Below are positions 7,403 through 15,609 of a stretch of DNA of 35,973 nucleotides, piece after piece. Within the stretch, counting starts at the first letter, position 1. Each line of letters starts with the position of its first letter. The notes under the pieces were generated by a model that did not search any database, was not told the DNA's origin, and worked only from the letters and a program-made list of their open reading frames with translations. The DNA comes from Acidobacteriota bacterium (GTDB lineage: Bacteria > Acidobacteriota > Terriglobia > Bryobacterales > Bryobacteraceae): assembly GCA_016201205.1 (NCBI GenBank), contig JACQDF010000308.1:1-35973 (forward strand), written 5' to 3'. The position numbers were made by a program, and so were the translations under genes.

Positions 7403-8473
7403 TCACCGGGCCGTAATCGGCTCGCTGCTTCGCGCGGCTGTGTCCCGAAGCTGCACTGCAAACGCATCCAGCGCGATGCCCTTCTGAATATTGCGCCGGG
7501 CGAACTCGGCGAGCTCGTCGACCTGCCGCACGGCCGCCGCCAGCCAGTCGAAGCTGACCGCCTTCGCCAGCCGCTCCAGTTGCGGGTGCAAGTCCGGGTT
7601 GCGCTCCGCCCCAGTTCCCTCTCGCACGCCGAGGACATCCTCGAGCAGGACATACAACACCTGGATGTAGAATTCCAGCTTCTCGCTCTTGCTCGATGAG
7701 ATGGATTCGGAGTGCTTCACCCATGACGAGAAGTGCGCCTGTCCGCTGGCCGCCTCGAGCAACGCGAGCATGCGTTGCCGGCGCAAGTCCCAGGCCTCGA
7801 GGTCCATGGTGACGGCCACCCCCGGGCAGCCGCCGCAGAGCATCACGCGCCGGTCTTCCGCACCCCATCCCCGGGCGGCAGCGAACGCCTTCATTTCCTC
7901 CTCCGGGAGCGTCGCCATGTGGAAGATCAGCGCTCGCGAGCGGATGGTCGGCAAAAGGTCATAGAAGTTCTCCGCGGTCGCGATCAGGATCAGATGCGCC
8001 GGCGGCTCCTCGAACGTCTTGAGCAGAGAATTCGCGGCTTGCTCATTGGCGCGGTCCAGATGATCGATCAGGAAGACCCGGTAGCGGCCTTTGAGCGGCC
8101 GGAGCGGCGCCCGGCCCTTCAGCAGGCGCATCTGCTGGATCGAGATCTGGCGCAACGGGCCGTCGGGCGGGAAGGTGACGAAATCCGGATGCGTCGAAAA
8201 CAGCAGCGGGTCCTCCGCCCGCTTGTCCGAGGGCAGCTTCTCGCGCTCGGCCATCAGCTCGAGGTTCCGTGGCAGGCTGAGGTCGTCTTGCTCGATCTTC
8301 CCGCCATCCCCGAGCAGCTCGGCGCCAAAGCGCCTCGCCAACGTCGCTTTCCCCACGCCTTCCGGACCGGCGAGCAGAATGGTCTGCGGGATGCGGTCCT
8401 GGGCGATCATCTTGCCGAGCGCCCGCGCCGTCGCCGGATTGCCGAGGAAGTTCGGAAAGGACTGCCCGCTCAT
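7403..8473 (-). CDS. holB: DNA polymerase III subunit delta-prime
   Basis: The 356-residue AAA+ clamp-loader subunit has Walker A at GPEGVGKA (residues 36-43), the Walker B-like VFLIDHLDRANEQAANSLLKTFEEPP typical of delta-prime and gamma/tau, and TIRSRALIFHM as the sensor 1 / SRC-equivalent region (here SRA, lacking the cysteine). Unlike DnaX it is short, has no four-cysteine zinc module and no long C-terminal extension. It helps load the beta sliding clamp at the replication fork. Its start overlaps the stop of the upstream histidine kinase by 4 bases (ATGA), so the two are translationally coupled; it ends 5 bases from the convergent cysK. Confidence 0.9.
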   Translation of the reverse strand: MSGQSFPNFLGNPATARALGKMIAQDRIPQTILLAGPEGVGKATLARRFGAELLGDGGKIEQDDLSLPRNLELMAEREKLPSDKRAEDPLLFSTHPDFVTFPPDGPLRQISIQQMRLLKGRAPLRPLKGRYRVFLIDHLDRANEQAANSLLKTFEEPPAHLILIATAENFYDLLPTIRSRALIFHMATLPEEEMKAFAAARGWGAEDRRVMLCGGCPGVAVTMDLEAWDLRRQRMLALLEAASGQAHFSSWVKHSESISSSKSEKLEFYIQVLYVLLEDVLGVREGTGAERNPDLHPQLERLAKAVSFDWLAAAVRQVDELAEFARRNIQKGIALDAFAVQLRDTAARSSEPITAR

Positions 8474-9642
8474 GCTTTCATCACCGCCGCCAGCGTCTCG
8501 GAAAGCTGCGCCAGCCGGTACGGCTTCGGCAGGAACGCCTTTGCGCCTCGGTCCATCATCGCCTCCACGCCCGCGTCCTGGCTGTAGCCGCTGGTCAGCA
8601 CCACGCGAACGCGCGGGTTGATCTCGCGAAGCCGCTCGAACACGCTCTGGCCGCTCAGCTCCGGCATCACCAGATCGACAATCACCATGTCGATATCGCG
8701 GCTGCGCCTGCTGTAATAATCGATCGCCTCGCGCGAGCTGCCCAGGCAGATGGGGTGATAGCCGAGATTGTTCAGCATCCGCGCCGCCACCTGGCGGACC
8801 ACTTCCTCATCGTCGATCACGAGCACGGAGCCCTTGCCCCGGGTGGCGCCGGCTTCCGCTTCCTCCGCACAGACGGAGGCCTGGGCCGCCGACAGCGGCA
8901 GATCAACATGAAAGCGCGTTCCCGATTCGCATTCCATCTCGATCCGGCCGCCATGCGATCTCACGATGCTCTGGACCACCGTGAGTCCCATCCCGGTTCC
9001 CTTGCCCGGGTCTTTCGTCGTGAAGAATGGCTCGAAGATGCGGTCGCGAATGTGCAAGGGAATGCCGGCTCCCGTATCCATCACCGAAACACGCACCATG
9101 CCGGCTGCGGGCGTCGTCGCCAGCGTCAGCGTGCCTCCGTCGGGCATGGCGTCGCGCGCGTTCAGCGCCAGATTCAAGAACACCTGGTAGATCTGGCTGG
9201 GATCGCCGGGAACGTGCGAAGCCCCGGCGTCGAATCTCGTCTCAATGCGGATGCTCTTGTCAATCGTGTGGCGCAGCAATTCAGCCACTTCGCCCAGCGT
9301 CTGGTGCACATCGACGCGCACACGCCTGGGGCCGCCCCGCCGGACAAACCCGAGAAGCTGGCCCGTGAGCTGGGATGCCCGCTCAGCCGCTTTCTCGATC
9401 ACGTCCAGCGCCTCGAGCACCTGCGGACCCACACTGGCGTCCTCGCGCAACAGGCTCGCGTAGCCGAGGATGGCCGTGAGCAGGTTGTTGAAATCGTGCG
9501 CCACGCCGCCGGCCAGCGATCCGATGGCCAGCAGCTTCTGCGACTGCGCCAGTTGCGCTTCCAGCTCCTCGACACGCTGCCGCAACAATTCCGCCTCGCT
9601 GGTCGATGGGCCGCGAGCTGGCGCCGCTGAGTGTTCCGACAT
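8470..9642 (-). CDS. hybrid histidine kinase with C-terminal receiver domain, no sensor
   Basis: The 390-residue soluble protein starts with a short coiled coil (about 15-37, AELLRQRVEELEAQLAQSQK), then HisKA with the phospho-acceptor in VAHDFNNLL (His49), a HATPase domain with the N-box NLALNARDAMP, G1 DTGAGIP and G2 GKGTGMGLTVVQSI, and a receiver domain from about 270 to the end with IDDEE, phospho-acceptor Asp323 in VIVDLVMPE, and conserved Lys in FLPKP. No transmembrane or PAS sensor segment is present, so the signal must come through partners. The gene sits between clpC and holB, 18 bases after clpC, which is unusual context for a kinase and suggests a housekeeping-linked signal. Confidence 0.9.
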   Translation of the reverse strand: MSEHSAAPARGPSTSEAELLRQRVEELEAQLAQSQKLLAIGSLAGGVAHDFNNLLTAILGYASLLREDASVGPQVLEALDVIEKAAERASQLTGQLLGFVRRGGPRRVRVDVHQTLGEVAELLRHTIDKSIRIETRFDAGASHVPGDPSQIYQVFLNLALNARDAMPDGGTLTLATTPAAGMVRVSVMDTGAGIPLHIRDRIFEPFFTTKDPGKGTGMGLTVVQSIVRSHGGRIEMECESGTRFHVDLPLSAAQASVCAEEAEAGATRGKGSVLVIDDEEVVRQVAARMLNNLGYHPICLGSSREAIDYYSRRSRDIDMVIVDLVMPELSGQSVFERLREINPRVRVVLTSGYSQDAGVEAMMDRGAKAFLPKPYRLAQLSETLAAVMKA

Positions 9643-9660
9643 GCGGATGTAGCCGGCCGG

Positions 9661-12129
9661 CTAAAAGGTGTAGAGGAGCGTGCCCGCTTCCGTCTCTTCC
9701 TCCGGGACAGTGACCGCGGCATCTTCTTTGATCTGGCGCACAAAGAGGCCGGTGTCGCTCAGGTAGACCTCGAGCTCGGATGGTCGCGGGAGGCTGCCCT
9801 GGATCAGCGCCTCCGACAACGGATCTTCGATATATTTCTGCAACGCCCGGCGCAGCGGGCGAGCGCCGTAGCTGCGGTCCGAGCACGTCTTCTCGAGAAT
9901 GTACTTGGCGGCGTCCGGCGACAGCCGGATCGCGAGCTGCTTGGGCGCCAGGTTCAGGTTCACCATGCCCACCATCAGCCCGATGATCTTCAGCAGATCG
10001 TCGTCGGAAAGCGGATTGAAAAGAATCACTTCGTCCACGCGATTGAGGAACTCGGGGTTGAACGTCCGCTTCACCTCGCTCATCACCTGGTCCTCCACCT
10101 TCGGAGCAAGTCCGGGCCCGGATGGAGCCGAGAATCCGATCGGCGACTTCTTGTCGAGGAAGCGCGCCCCCAGGTTCGAGGTCATGATGATGATCGTGTT
10201 CTTGAAATCCACTGTGTTGCCCAGCCCGTCGGTGAGCTGACCGTCCTCGAACACCTGCAACAGGATGTTATAAACGTCCGGGTGCGCTTTCTCGATTTCA
10301 TCGAGCAGGATCACCGAATACGGGGAGCGCTTGACGCGCTCGGTGAGCTGCCCGCCCTCCTCGTATCCGACGTAGCCCGGCGGCGAGCCGATCAGCTTGG
10401 ACACGGAATGCTTCTCCATGAACTCGGACATATCAAACCGCACCAGCGACTTCTCGCTGCCGAACAGGAACTCGGCCAGCGCGCGGGCCACTTCGGTCTT
10501 GCCCACGCCGGTGGGGCCCAGGAACAGGAACGAGCCGGCCGGCCGCTTGGGCGATTTCAGCCCGGCGCGCGATCGCCGGATGGCCCGCGCCAGCGCTCCG
10601 AGCGCCTTCTCCTGACTGATCACCCGCTTGTGCAGTTCCTCTTCAATGCGCAGCAGCTTGCTGACTTCTTCTTCCCTGATCGCCGTCATCGGCACGCCCG
10701 TCCAGCGGGCGACCACGTCCTCGATATCATCCTTGGTCACCACGCCGGTGGAGGTGTCATCGAGATTGTACTTCTCGCGCAGCAGCCGCAGATTCTCCCG
10801 CTCGCGCCGCTCTTCGTCCGAATAGAACCGCGCCTTCTCGAACTCGTGATTGGCGATGGCGTTCTCCATGCGGTGCACGATGAACTTGATCCGTTTCTGG
10901 ATTTCCGAAACTTCCTGCGGCAACGTCGTCTGCCGCAGCTTGATGCGCGCGCCTGCTTCGTCGATCAGGTCGATGGCCTTGTCCGGCAGGAAGCGGTCCG
11001 GGATGAAGCGCGAAGAGGCATGCACCGCCGTCTCGACCGCCTCGTCCGTGTAAGCGACCGCGTGGAACTTCTCGTAGCGCTCCTTGATGCCGAACAGAAT
11101 CTTCACCGCGTCCACTTCCGTCGGCGGCGGCACCTTCACCGCCTGGAAACGGCGCTCGAGCGAGCGGTCCTTTTCGATCGACTTGCGGTATTCGCCCGGC
11201 GTCGTCGCCCCGATGCACTGGATTTCGCCCCGCGACAGCGCCGGCTTCAGAATATTGGCGGCATCGAGCGAGCCTTCCGCCGAGCCCGCCCCCACCAGCG
11301 TGTGCAGCTCGTCAATAAAGATGATGGCGTTCTGATTCTCCATCAGCTCCTTCATGATCGTTTTCAGCCGCTCTTCGAACTGGCCGCGGTACTTGGTGCC
11401 GGCCACGATCAGCGAAAGATCCAGAGCCAGAATGCGCTTGTCGGCCAGAAAGCTGGGCACGTCGCCGTCGGCGATCCTTTGCGCCATACCTTCCACGATC
11501 GCCGTTTTCCCCACGCCCGGCTCGCCGATCAGCACCGGATTGTTCTTCGTCCGCCGGCACAGAATCTGCACCACCCGTTCCAGTTCGTAATCCCGCCCGA
11601 TCAGCGGATCCAGCATCCCGTCCAGCGCCGCCTGCGTCAGGTCGCGGCTGAATTCCGCCAGCAGCGAGCTTTCCTTCGGCCGGTTCGAAGCCATCTTCTC
11701 CGAGCTCGAGCGGGCAATCTCTTCGCGCACCTGCGACAGCCGCAAGCCTCGCTCGTGCAGAATCTCCGCCGCCAGGCATTTCTCTTCCCTCAGCAGGCCC
11801 AGCAGCAGATGCTCGGTGCCGATGTGCTTGTGGTTGAGCCGCTCGGCTTCTTCGGCGCCGTAGGCCAGCACGCGCTTGCACTCGTGACTCAGCGGCAGAT
11901 CGACCGAGGTCGAGACTTTTTCGCGGATCGTGGTGTGCGCCTCGATCTGCTTGCGAATCGATTCGATGGCCGCGTGGGACCGCAGAAAGCGGTTTGCCAG
12001 CGCCTTGTCCTCACGCAACAGCCCCAGCAGCAGGTGCTCCGTCTCGATGTACGGGCTTCCGAACTGGCTGGCTTCATACCGCGCGAAAAAGATGACTCTG
12101 CGGGCCTTCTCGGTATAGCGTTCAAACAT
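9661..12129 (-). CDS. clpC: ATP-dependent unfoldase ClpC (Clp/Hsp100, class I)
   Basis: From the ATG at 12129 the product is 822 residues and starts [20 protein letters not shown], the normal ClpC start; 42 open codons upstream belong to the ABC gene region. It has two N-terminal Clp repeats ([10 protein letters not shown] twice, residues 1-145), a first AAA+ module (GEPGVGKT near 200), the ClpC-type short middle domain (about 405-470, [16 protein letters not shown]), and a second AAA+ module (GPTGVGKT near 540, [14 protein letters not shown]). The IGF tripeptide in [12 protein letters not shown] is at the position of the ClpP docking loop, so it should feed ClpP. It overlaps the upstream ABC gene by 8 bases. 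No clpP or McsB is in the window. Confidence 0.95.
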   Translation of the reverse strand: MFERYTEKARRVIFFARYEASQFGSPYIETEHLLLGLLREDKALANRFLRSHAAIESIRKQIEAHTTIREKVSTSVDLPLSHECKRVLAYGAEEAERLNHKHIGTEHLLLGLLREEKCLAAEILHERGLRLSQVREEIARSSSEKMASNRPKESSLLAEFSRDLTQAALDGMLDPLIGRDYELERVVQILCRRTKNNPVLIGEPGVGKTAIVEGMAQRIADGDVPSFLADKRILALDLSLIVAGTKYRGQFEERLKTIMKELMENQNAIIFIDELHTLVGAGSAEGSLDAANILKPALSRGEIQCIGATTPGEYRKSIEKDRSLERRFQAVKVPPPTEVDAVKILFGIKERYEKFHAVAYTDEAVETAVHASSRFIPDRFLPDKAIDLIDEAGARIKLRQTTLPQEVSEIQKRIKFIVHRMENAIANHEFEKARFYSDEERRERENLRLLREKYNLDDTSTGVVTKDDIEDVVARWTGVPMTAIREEEVSKLLRIEEELHKRVISQEKALGALARAIRRSRAGLKSPKRPAGSFLFLGPTGVGKTEVARALAEFLFGSEKSLVRFDMSEFMEKHSVSKLIGSPPGYVGYEEGGQLTERVKRSPYSVILLDEIEKAHPDVYNILLQVFEDGQLTDGLGNTVDFKNTIIIMTSNLGARFLDKKSPIGFSAPSGPGLAPKVEDQVMSEVKRTFNPEFLNRVDEVILFNPLSDDDLLKIIGLMVGMVNLNLAPKQLAIRLSPDAAKYILEKTCSDRSYGARPLRRALQKYIEDPLSEALIQGSLPRPSELEVYLSDTGLFVRQIKEDAAVTVPEEETEAGTLLYTF

Positions 12130-12880
12130 AAGTCGATCCGTTCGTTCCGGTCTGGGGAACCGCTTGGGTTTCCGCCGCGTGCATCGATTCGTGGAATGGT
12201 TCCAGGCGTCCCCGTTCCAGCAGCAAGACGCGGTCGCAACGCCTGGCAAAAGCAAGGTTATGAGTCACGATGACGGAGGTGAGCCGGTGTGCGCGATGCA
12301 GATTCTCGAGCAGGGAGACGACGCCTTCCCCGGTGCGGTAATCCAGGTTCCCCGTCGGCTCGTCGGCCAGCAGCACGCTCGGGGAAGTGACCAGCGCACG
12401 CGCCACGGCGACTCGTTGCTGCTCGCCTCCGGAAAGCTCTCCGGCGCGGTGGGTCGTCCGCTGATCCAGTCCGACTTCCTGAAGTTTTTTTTCCGCCAGC
12501 GGCGCCGCTTTCTTCCGGGACATCCCGCGGATCAGCAGAGGCATCATCACGTTCTCGAGGGCCGTGAATTCCGGCAGCAGCGAATGGCTCTGCCAGACGA
12601 AACCGATTTCCCGGTTTCGAAACTCGCTGAGTTCCGCATCGGACAGATGAGAGATCCCTTTCGAGCCGAAGTATACCGTACCCTCCGTCGGTCTGTCCAG
12701 ACCACCTAACAGATGGAGGAGAGTAGACTTGCCGGCTCCCGATTCGCCGATCACGGCCACCGATTCGCCGTCGCCGACCAGCAGTTCGAGATGTCGAAAC
12801 ACGGTGACTTCGGACTGGCCGGAGCGATAGGTCTTGGCCAGATTCTCCGTGCGGATGGCGATGCCGGCGTTCGCGTCCAC
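12122..12880 (-). CDS. ABC transporter ATP-binding protein, LolD/MacB-type
   Basis: The 252-residue ATPase has Walker A GESGAGKS (45-52), Q-loop Gln97 in [22 protein letters not shown], signature LSGGEQQR (149-156), Walker B VLLADE (169-174) with the D-loop GNLD, and switch His207. The [15 protein letters not shown] wording is typical of LolD (outer-membrane lipoprotein release) and FtsE/MacB-like ATPases. The start is GTG at 12880. No permease partner (LolC/E or FtsX-like) is adjacent in this window: upstream lies the disturbed 12881-13300 region. The end overlaps clpC by 8 bases, so both are likely cotranscribed. Confidence 0.85.
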   Translation of the reverse strand: MDANAGIAIRTENLAKTYRSGQSEVTVFRHLELLVGDGESVAVIGESGAGKSTLLHLLGGLDRPTEGTVYFGSKGISHLSDAELSEFRNREIGFVWQSHSLLPEFTALENVMMPLLIRGMSRKKAAPLAEKKLQEVGLDQRTTHRAGELSGGEQQRVAVARALVTSPSVLLADEPTGNLDYRTGEGVVSLLENLHRAHRLTSVIVTHNLAFARRCDRVLLLERGRLEPFHESMHAAETQAVPQTGTNGSTYV

Positions 12881-13139
12881 TGTACTTCAAGGCTAGCACG
12901 GCTTCGGAACCGCTGTCGTAACCCCAAGGGGGGTATGCGGCCAAAGCGGGCAGCGTCTTTCGGCCTTTGGAGCGCGCCCGGCGTCCTTGCCCAGGCGAGT
13001 TACACTTCGTTCAAAAAAACATCTCGTGCAAGATCTGTCGCTTACCTCGAACGGCGAGCGTGCAGCCGGAGTGCACGGAGTAGCCTGAGAGCAGAGTGAG
13101 CGCTGCGGCGCGAATCACTCTGGACTTCTTCCTCTTGCA

Positions 13140-13165
13140 CCACGGTTCCCGGCGGGGTTCCGTGG
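13140..13165. repeat. interrupted hairpin
   Basis: CCACGG (13140-13145) pairs with CCGTGG (13160-13165), enclosing a second short CCC/GGG stem with TT mismatches on both sides. There is no T-run after it, so it is a weak terminator candidate. It may be an operator or remnant palindrome. Confidence 0.35.
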
Positions 13166-13206
13166 CTGCCGCCGCCTGCATGTTGGCGAGCATGTGGGCG
13201 GCCCGT

Positions 13207-13251
13207 GCGGCGCGACCGGTATTTTCCTCCACCCCAGGCCGGTCGCGCTGC
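13207..13251. repeat. 13-bp hairpin upstream of the HEPN module
   Basis: The arms GCGGCGCGACCGG (13207-13219) and CCGGTCGCGCTGC (13239-13251) pair over 13 positions with one G-T wobble around a 19-base loop. The hairpin lies 50 bases before the first gene of the HEPN module, a position suited to autoregulation or transcription termination. Confidence 0.5.
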
Positions 13252-13300
13252 GCCTCCGGTATGGTCCACCATGCGCTATGCTTATCGTGAAGAGACATCT

Positions 13301-13612
13301 ATGCTGATGCCGGCCGCCATTATGCAACAAGGCAAAATCGAGGCGGAAGTGCGTGCCGTCGAAGCCACGCTCAGGCCCGATGTCATTCATATCAGGCATG
13401 AGATCGGGGAAGACTGGAGCGGTCAGTGGGCAATCTTCTTCCGGGTCGTTCTATCTGATGATGCAGCCAAACATCGCTTACGGGAAGTGGCGACGAACGT
13501 GGTGTGGCGTCTCGCGGAGCGACTGGATTTTGCCGCGCTTGGCGTCTTTCCGTACCATAATTTCAGGAGTGAGTCCGAACAGGCGGCATTGCGGGAAGAG
13601 GCTTGGGCATAG
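13301..13612 (+). CDS. small protein paired with HEPN gene (unknown function)
   Basis: I prefer the ATG at 13301 (103 residues, MLMPAAIMQQGKIEAEVR), which has GAAGAGA about 7 bases upstream; the in-frame ATG at 13271 lacks a ribosome site. The fold looks alpha/beta: a first helix (EAEVRAVEATL), a strand-turn segment HIRHEIGEDWSGQWAIFFRVVLSD, a helix (RLREVATNVVWRLAERL), then FPYHNFRSESEQAALREEAW. I recall this EDWSG...IFFRVVL plus FRSxSEQ pattern in small proteins encoded next to HEPN proteins, but it has no name I can give. It lacks the GSxxxG nucleotidyltransferase motif of MNT antitoxins. Three bases separate it from the HEPN gene, so they form one unit, perhaps an antitoxin-toxin pair (inference). 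Confidence 0.8.
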   Translation: MLMPAAIMQQGKIEAEVRAVEATLRPDVIHIRHEIGEDWSGQWAIFFRVVLSDDAAKHRLREVATNVVWRLAERLDFAALGVFPYHNFRSESEQAALREEAWA

Positions 13613-13615
13613 GGC

Positions 13616-14074
13616 ATGGCATTTGCCGATGACCTGCTCCGGGATGCGCACCATCTCGCAGGGCGCGGTGGCCGGAAGCCTAAACAATCGAGCCTCCGAC
13701 GCGCCGTATCAACGGCATACTATGCCCTTTTCCATCTGCTCATTGCGGACTTCGTTTCAAACTGGCGCCTGACAGATCAACGGGCGCGGCTCGGGCGGAT
13801 GTTCGAGCATCGAAAGATGAGCGGGGCCGTCTTGAAGCTTCAGGACAAGAAGAATCCGACAGCAGTCGAAGCGGAGTTGCAGAAGGTAATCAGCGCCTTC
13901 GCCCAGTTGCAGGAAGACCGATACAATACAAGGCCGACTATGACGTCGGATGGATCTGGTCGCGCACGGATGTCACGAAACACCCTGGCCATTGCGGATG
14001 AGGCGTTCAAGAGCGACATTGAGACTCTCAACGCGGTGTGTCTGGATCGACAGATCATGACGGTTAACGGTTGA
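13616..14074 (+). CDS. HEPN-domain protein, putative RNase toxin of a two-gene module
   Basis: The 152-residue protein carries the HEPN core SLRRAVSTAYYALFHLLIADF (residues 26-46), where R-x-AYYA-x-FH is typical of the family, followed by three more predicted helices. HEPN proteins are often RNases or AMPylation targets in toxin-antitoxin and phage defence systems. The catalytic R-x4-6-H motif could be Arg58-x6-His65 (RLGRMFEH), but its placement after helix 2 is not the classic one, so activity is uncertain. It follows its partner gene after 3 bases. By eye the module has lower GC and less biased codons than its neighbours, in line with transfer. Directly behind its stop lies the truncated end of a DUF1501 gene. 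Confidence 0.8.
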   Translation: MAFADDLLRDAHHLAGRGGRKPKQSSLRRAVSTAYYALFHLLIADFVSNWRLTDQRARLGRMFEHRKMSGAVLKLQDKKNPTAVEAELQKVISAFAQLQEDRYNTRPTMTSDGSGRARMSRNTLAIADEAFKSDIETLNAVCLDRQIMTVNG

Positions 14075-14076
14075 GC

Positions 14077-14199
14077 ACGGATGCCCCCTTCCCCACTCCG
14101 CAATTCCGCAGCGTCTATGCCACCATGATTAAGGAATGGATGGGGTTCAACGATACAACGCCGGTGCTGAAGGGCAGCTCGCTGGGAGTGTTCGCGTAA
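14077..14199 (+). pseudogene. 3' remnant of a DUF1501 gene
   Basis: Frame 14077-14199 encodes TDAPFPTPQFRSVYATMIKE and then WMGFNDTTPVLKGSSLGVFA before TAA. This matches the usual C-terminus of DUF1501 (secreted, sulfatase-associated) proteins, in which FRSVYATMIKEW and a final LGxFA are conserved. Only about 40 of roughly 400-480 residues remain. The reading frame begins 2 bases after the HEPN stop codon, with no start codon of its own. Its TAA overlaps the ATG of the sulfatase (TAATG), preserving the original operon junction. The front of the gene was evidently removed when the HEPN module arrived (inference). Confidence 0.8.
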
Positions 14200-15587
14200 T
14201 GCCTCTGGAGCGCCGCGCGTTTCTCGGTTCTCTCGCTGCCGGGCTCGCCCAGGCGCAGCCCAGGCCGCTCAACTTGCTGGTGATCGTCGCCGACGATCTG
14301 GGCTGGGCGGACGTGGGTTGCTATGGCGCGGATCTGCACGAGACGCCGCATCTGGACCGGCTGGCCGCCCAGGGAGTGCGCTTCACGGATGCGCACTCGG
14401 CGTCTCCGGTGTGCTCGCCGACGCGGGCCTCGATCATGACCGGCAAGCACCCGGCACGGCTGCGCATCACCATCTGGCATGAAGGCGCGCTGGCCGGTCC
14501 TGGCAAACGGGCGCTGATTCCCGCCGAGTCGCACCCGAATCTCCCGCTCAGCGAGATCACCATCGCCGAGGTGTTGAAGCAGCGCGGCTATCTGACCGCC
14601 GCCATCGGCAAGTGGCATCTGGGCGACGCCGGCCATTCTCCGGAAACGCAAGGCTTCGATATCAACATCGGCGGCACGCACTGGGGTGCGCCGGCGACGT
14701 TCTTCTATCCGTACAAAGGCGATCAGCGCTTTGGCGGCGAATTCCGCTATGTGCCCCGCATGGACGGCGGCCGCGAAGGTGAGTACCTCACCGACCGGCT
14801 CACGGAGGAAGCGCTGAAGGTGATCGATGCGGCCGGTGGCAAGCCCTTCTTCCTGTATCTGGCGCATCATGCGCCGCACACGCCCATCGAGGGCAAGAAG
14901 GAGCTGGTTGATCATTACCGCCGCAAGCTGAAGCCGGGTCTTCTCCATCAGAATGCGCAGTATGCGGCCATGGTGCATAGTCTCGATGAAAGCGTGGGCC
15001 GCGTGATGGAGCACCTCGAGCGGCGCGGCATTGCTGACCGCACGGCGGTGCTGTTCATTTCCGACAACGGCGGCTACATCGGCCGCTTTGAGGGCCACGT
15101 GGTGACCAACAATACGCCGCTGCGCTCAGGCAAGGGATCGCTGTATGAAGGCGGCATCCGCGTGCCGTTGATCGCGCGCGCGCCAGGGATGGCGAAAGGG
15201 CAGGTGTGCGACGTGCCCGTGGTGTCCACCGACCTGTTTCGGACGATTGCGGAGCTGGCGGGAGTTCAGGGTCCCGCGCACGACGGCGTCAGTCTCGTGC
15301 CTTTGCTCAAAGACCCGCGAGCACGCCTGCCGCGCAGCGAATTGTTCTTTCACTACCCGCATTACTACGAGACCACCACGCCGGTGAGCGCCATCCGCTC
15401 CGGCGACTGGAAGCTGTTGCGGTACTACGAAGATCATCGCGTGGAGTTGTTCCGCCTGGACCAGGACAGGAGCGAGTCGAAAGATCTGTCAGCGAGTGAG
15501 CCGGGAATGCGGCAGCGGCTTGAAGGCCGCCTCGAAGAATGGTTGCGCGAAGTGGATGCGGCGCTGCCGCGGCGTTCAGCAGTCTAA
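14199..15587 (+). CDS. sulfatase, type I (formylglycine-dependent), exported
   Basis: From the ATG at 14199 the product is 462 residues with a twin-arginine-like leader (LERRAFLGSLAAGLAQAQ). The sulfatase core starts at once: metal-binding DD (32-33) in VIVADDLGWADVGCYG, then the CxPxR sulfatase signature CSPTR (72-76), whose Cys72 is converted to formylglycine by a maturase. GKWHLGD and ISDNGGY are the second metal and catalytic blocks. Such enzymes release sulfate from sulfated polysaccharides outside the cytoplasm; the substrate cannot be told. The open frame extends back to 14136, but the TAATG overlap with the DUF1501 remnant marks the original start. The promoter may now come from the HEPN module. 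Confidence 0.9.
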   Translation: MPLERRAFLGSLAAGLAQAQPRPLNLLVIVADDLGWADVGCYGADLHETPHLDRLAAQGVRFTDAHSASPVCSPTRASIMTGKHPARLRITIWHEGALAGPGKRALIPAESHPNLPLSEITIAEVLKQRGYLTAAIGKWHLGDAGHSPETQGFDINIGGTHWGAPATFFYPYKGDQRFGGEFRYVPRMDGGREGEYLTDRLTEEALKVIDAAGGKPFFLYLAHHAPHTPIEGKKELVDHYRRKLKPGLLHQNAQYAAMVHSLDESVGRVMEHLERRGIADRTAVLFISDNGGYIGRFEGHVVTNNTPLRSGKGSLYEGGIRVPLIARAPGMAKGQVCDVPVVSTDLFRTIAELAGVQGPAHDGVSLVPLLKDPRARLPRSELFFHYPHYYETTTPVSAIRSGDWKLLRYYEDHRVELFRLDQDRSESKDLSASEPGMRQRLEGRLEEWLREVDAALPRRSAV

Positions 15588-15609
15588 GGAAGCCTCGCAG
15601 CCGGAACGG

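Larger units (their letters stand above)
12881..13300. other. 420-bp intergenic region with hairpins and no confident gene
   Basis: No convincing gene. A 95-codon minus-strand ORF at 13011-13298 (from MSLHDKHSAWW to EMFF) has acceptable codon use and a weak hydrophobic stretch (RAAALTLLSGYSVHSG) but resembles nothing I know. Plus-strand frames look like shadows. The stretch probably contains the promoter of the lolD-clpC set on one side and of the HEPN module on the other, plus the two hairpins listed separately. Confidence 0.4.

Noticed and set aside
9631..12273. 880-codon plus-strand open frame opposite clpC
   Set aside because: It is a shadow of the clpC coding strand in high-GC DNA; the product is full of Arg, His and Gln and shows no domain.
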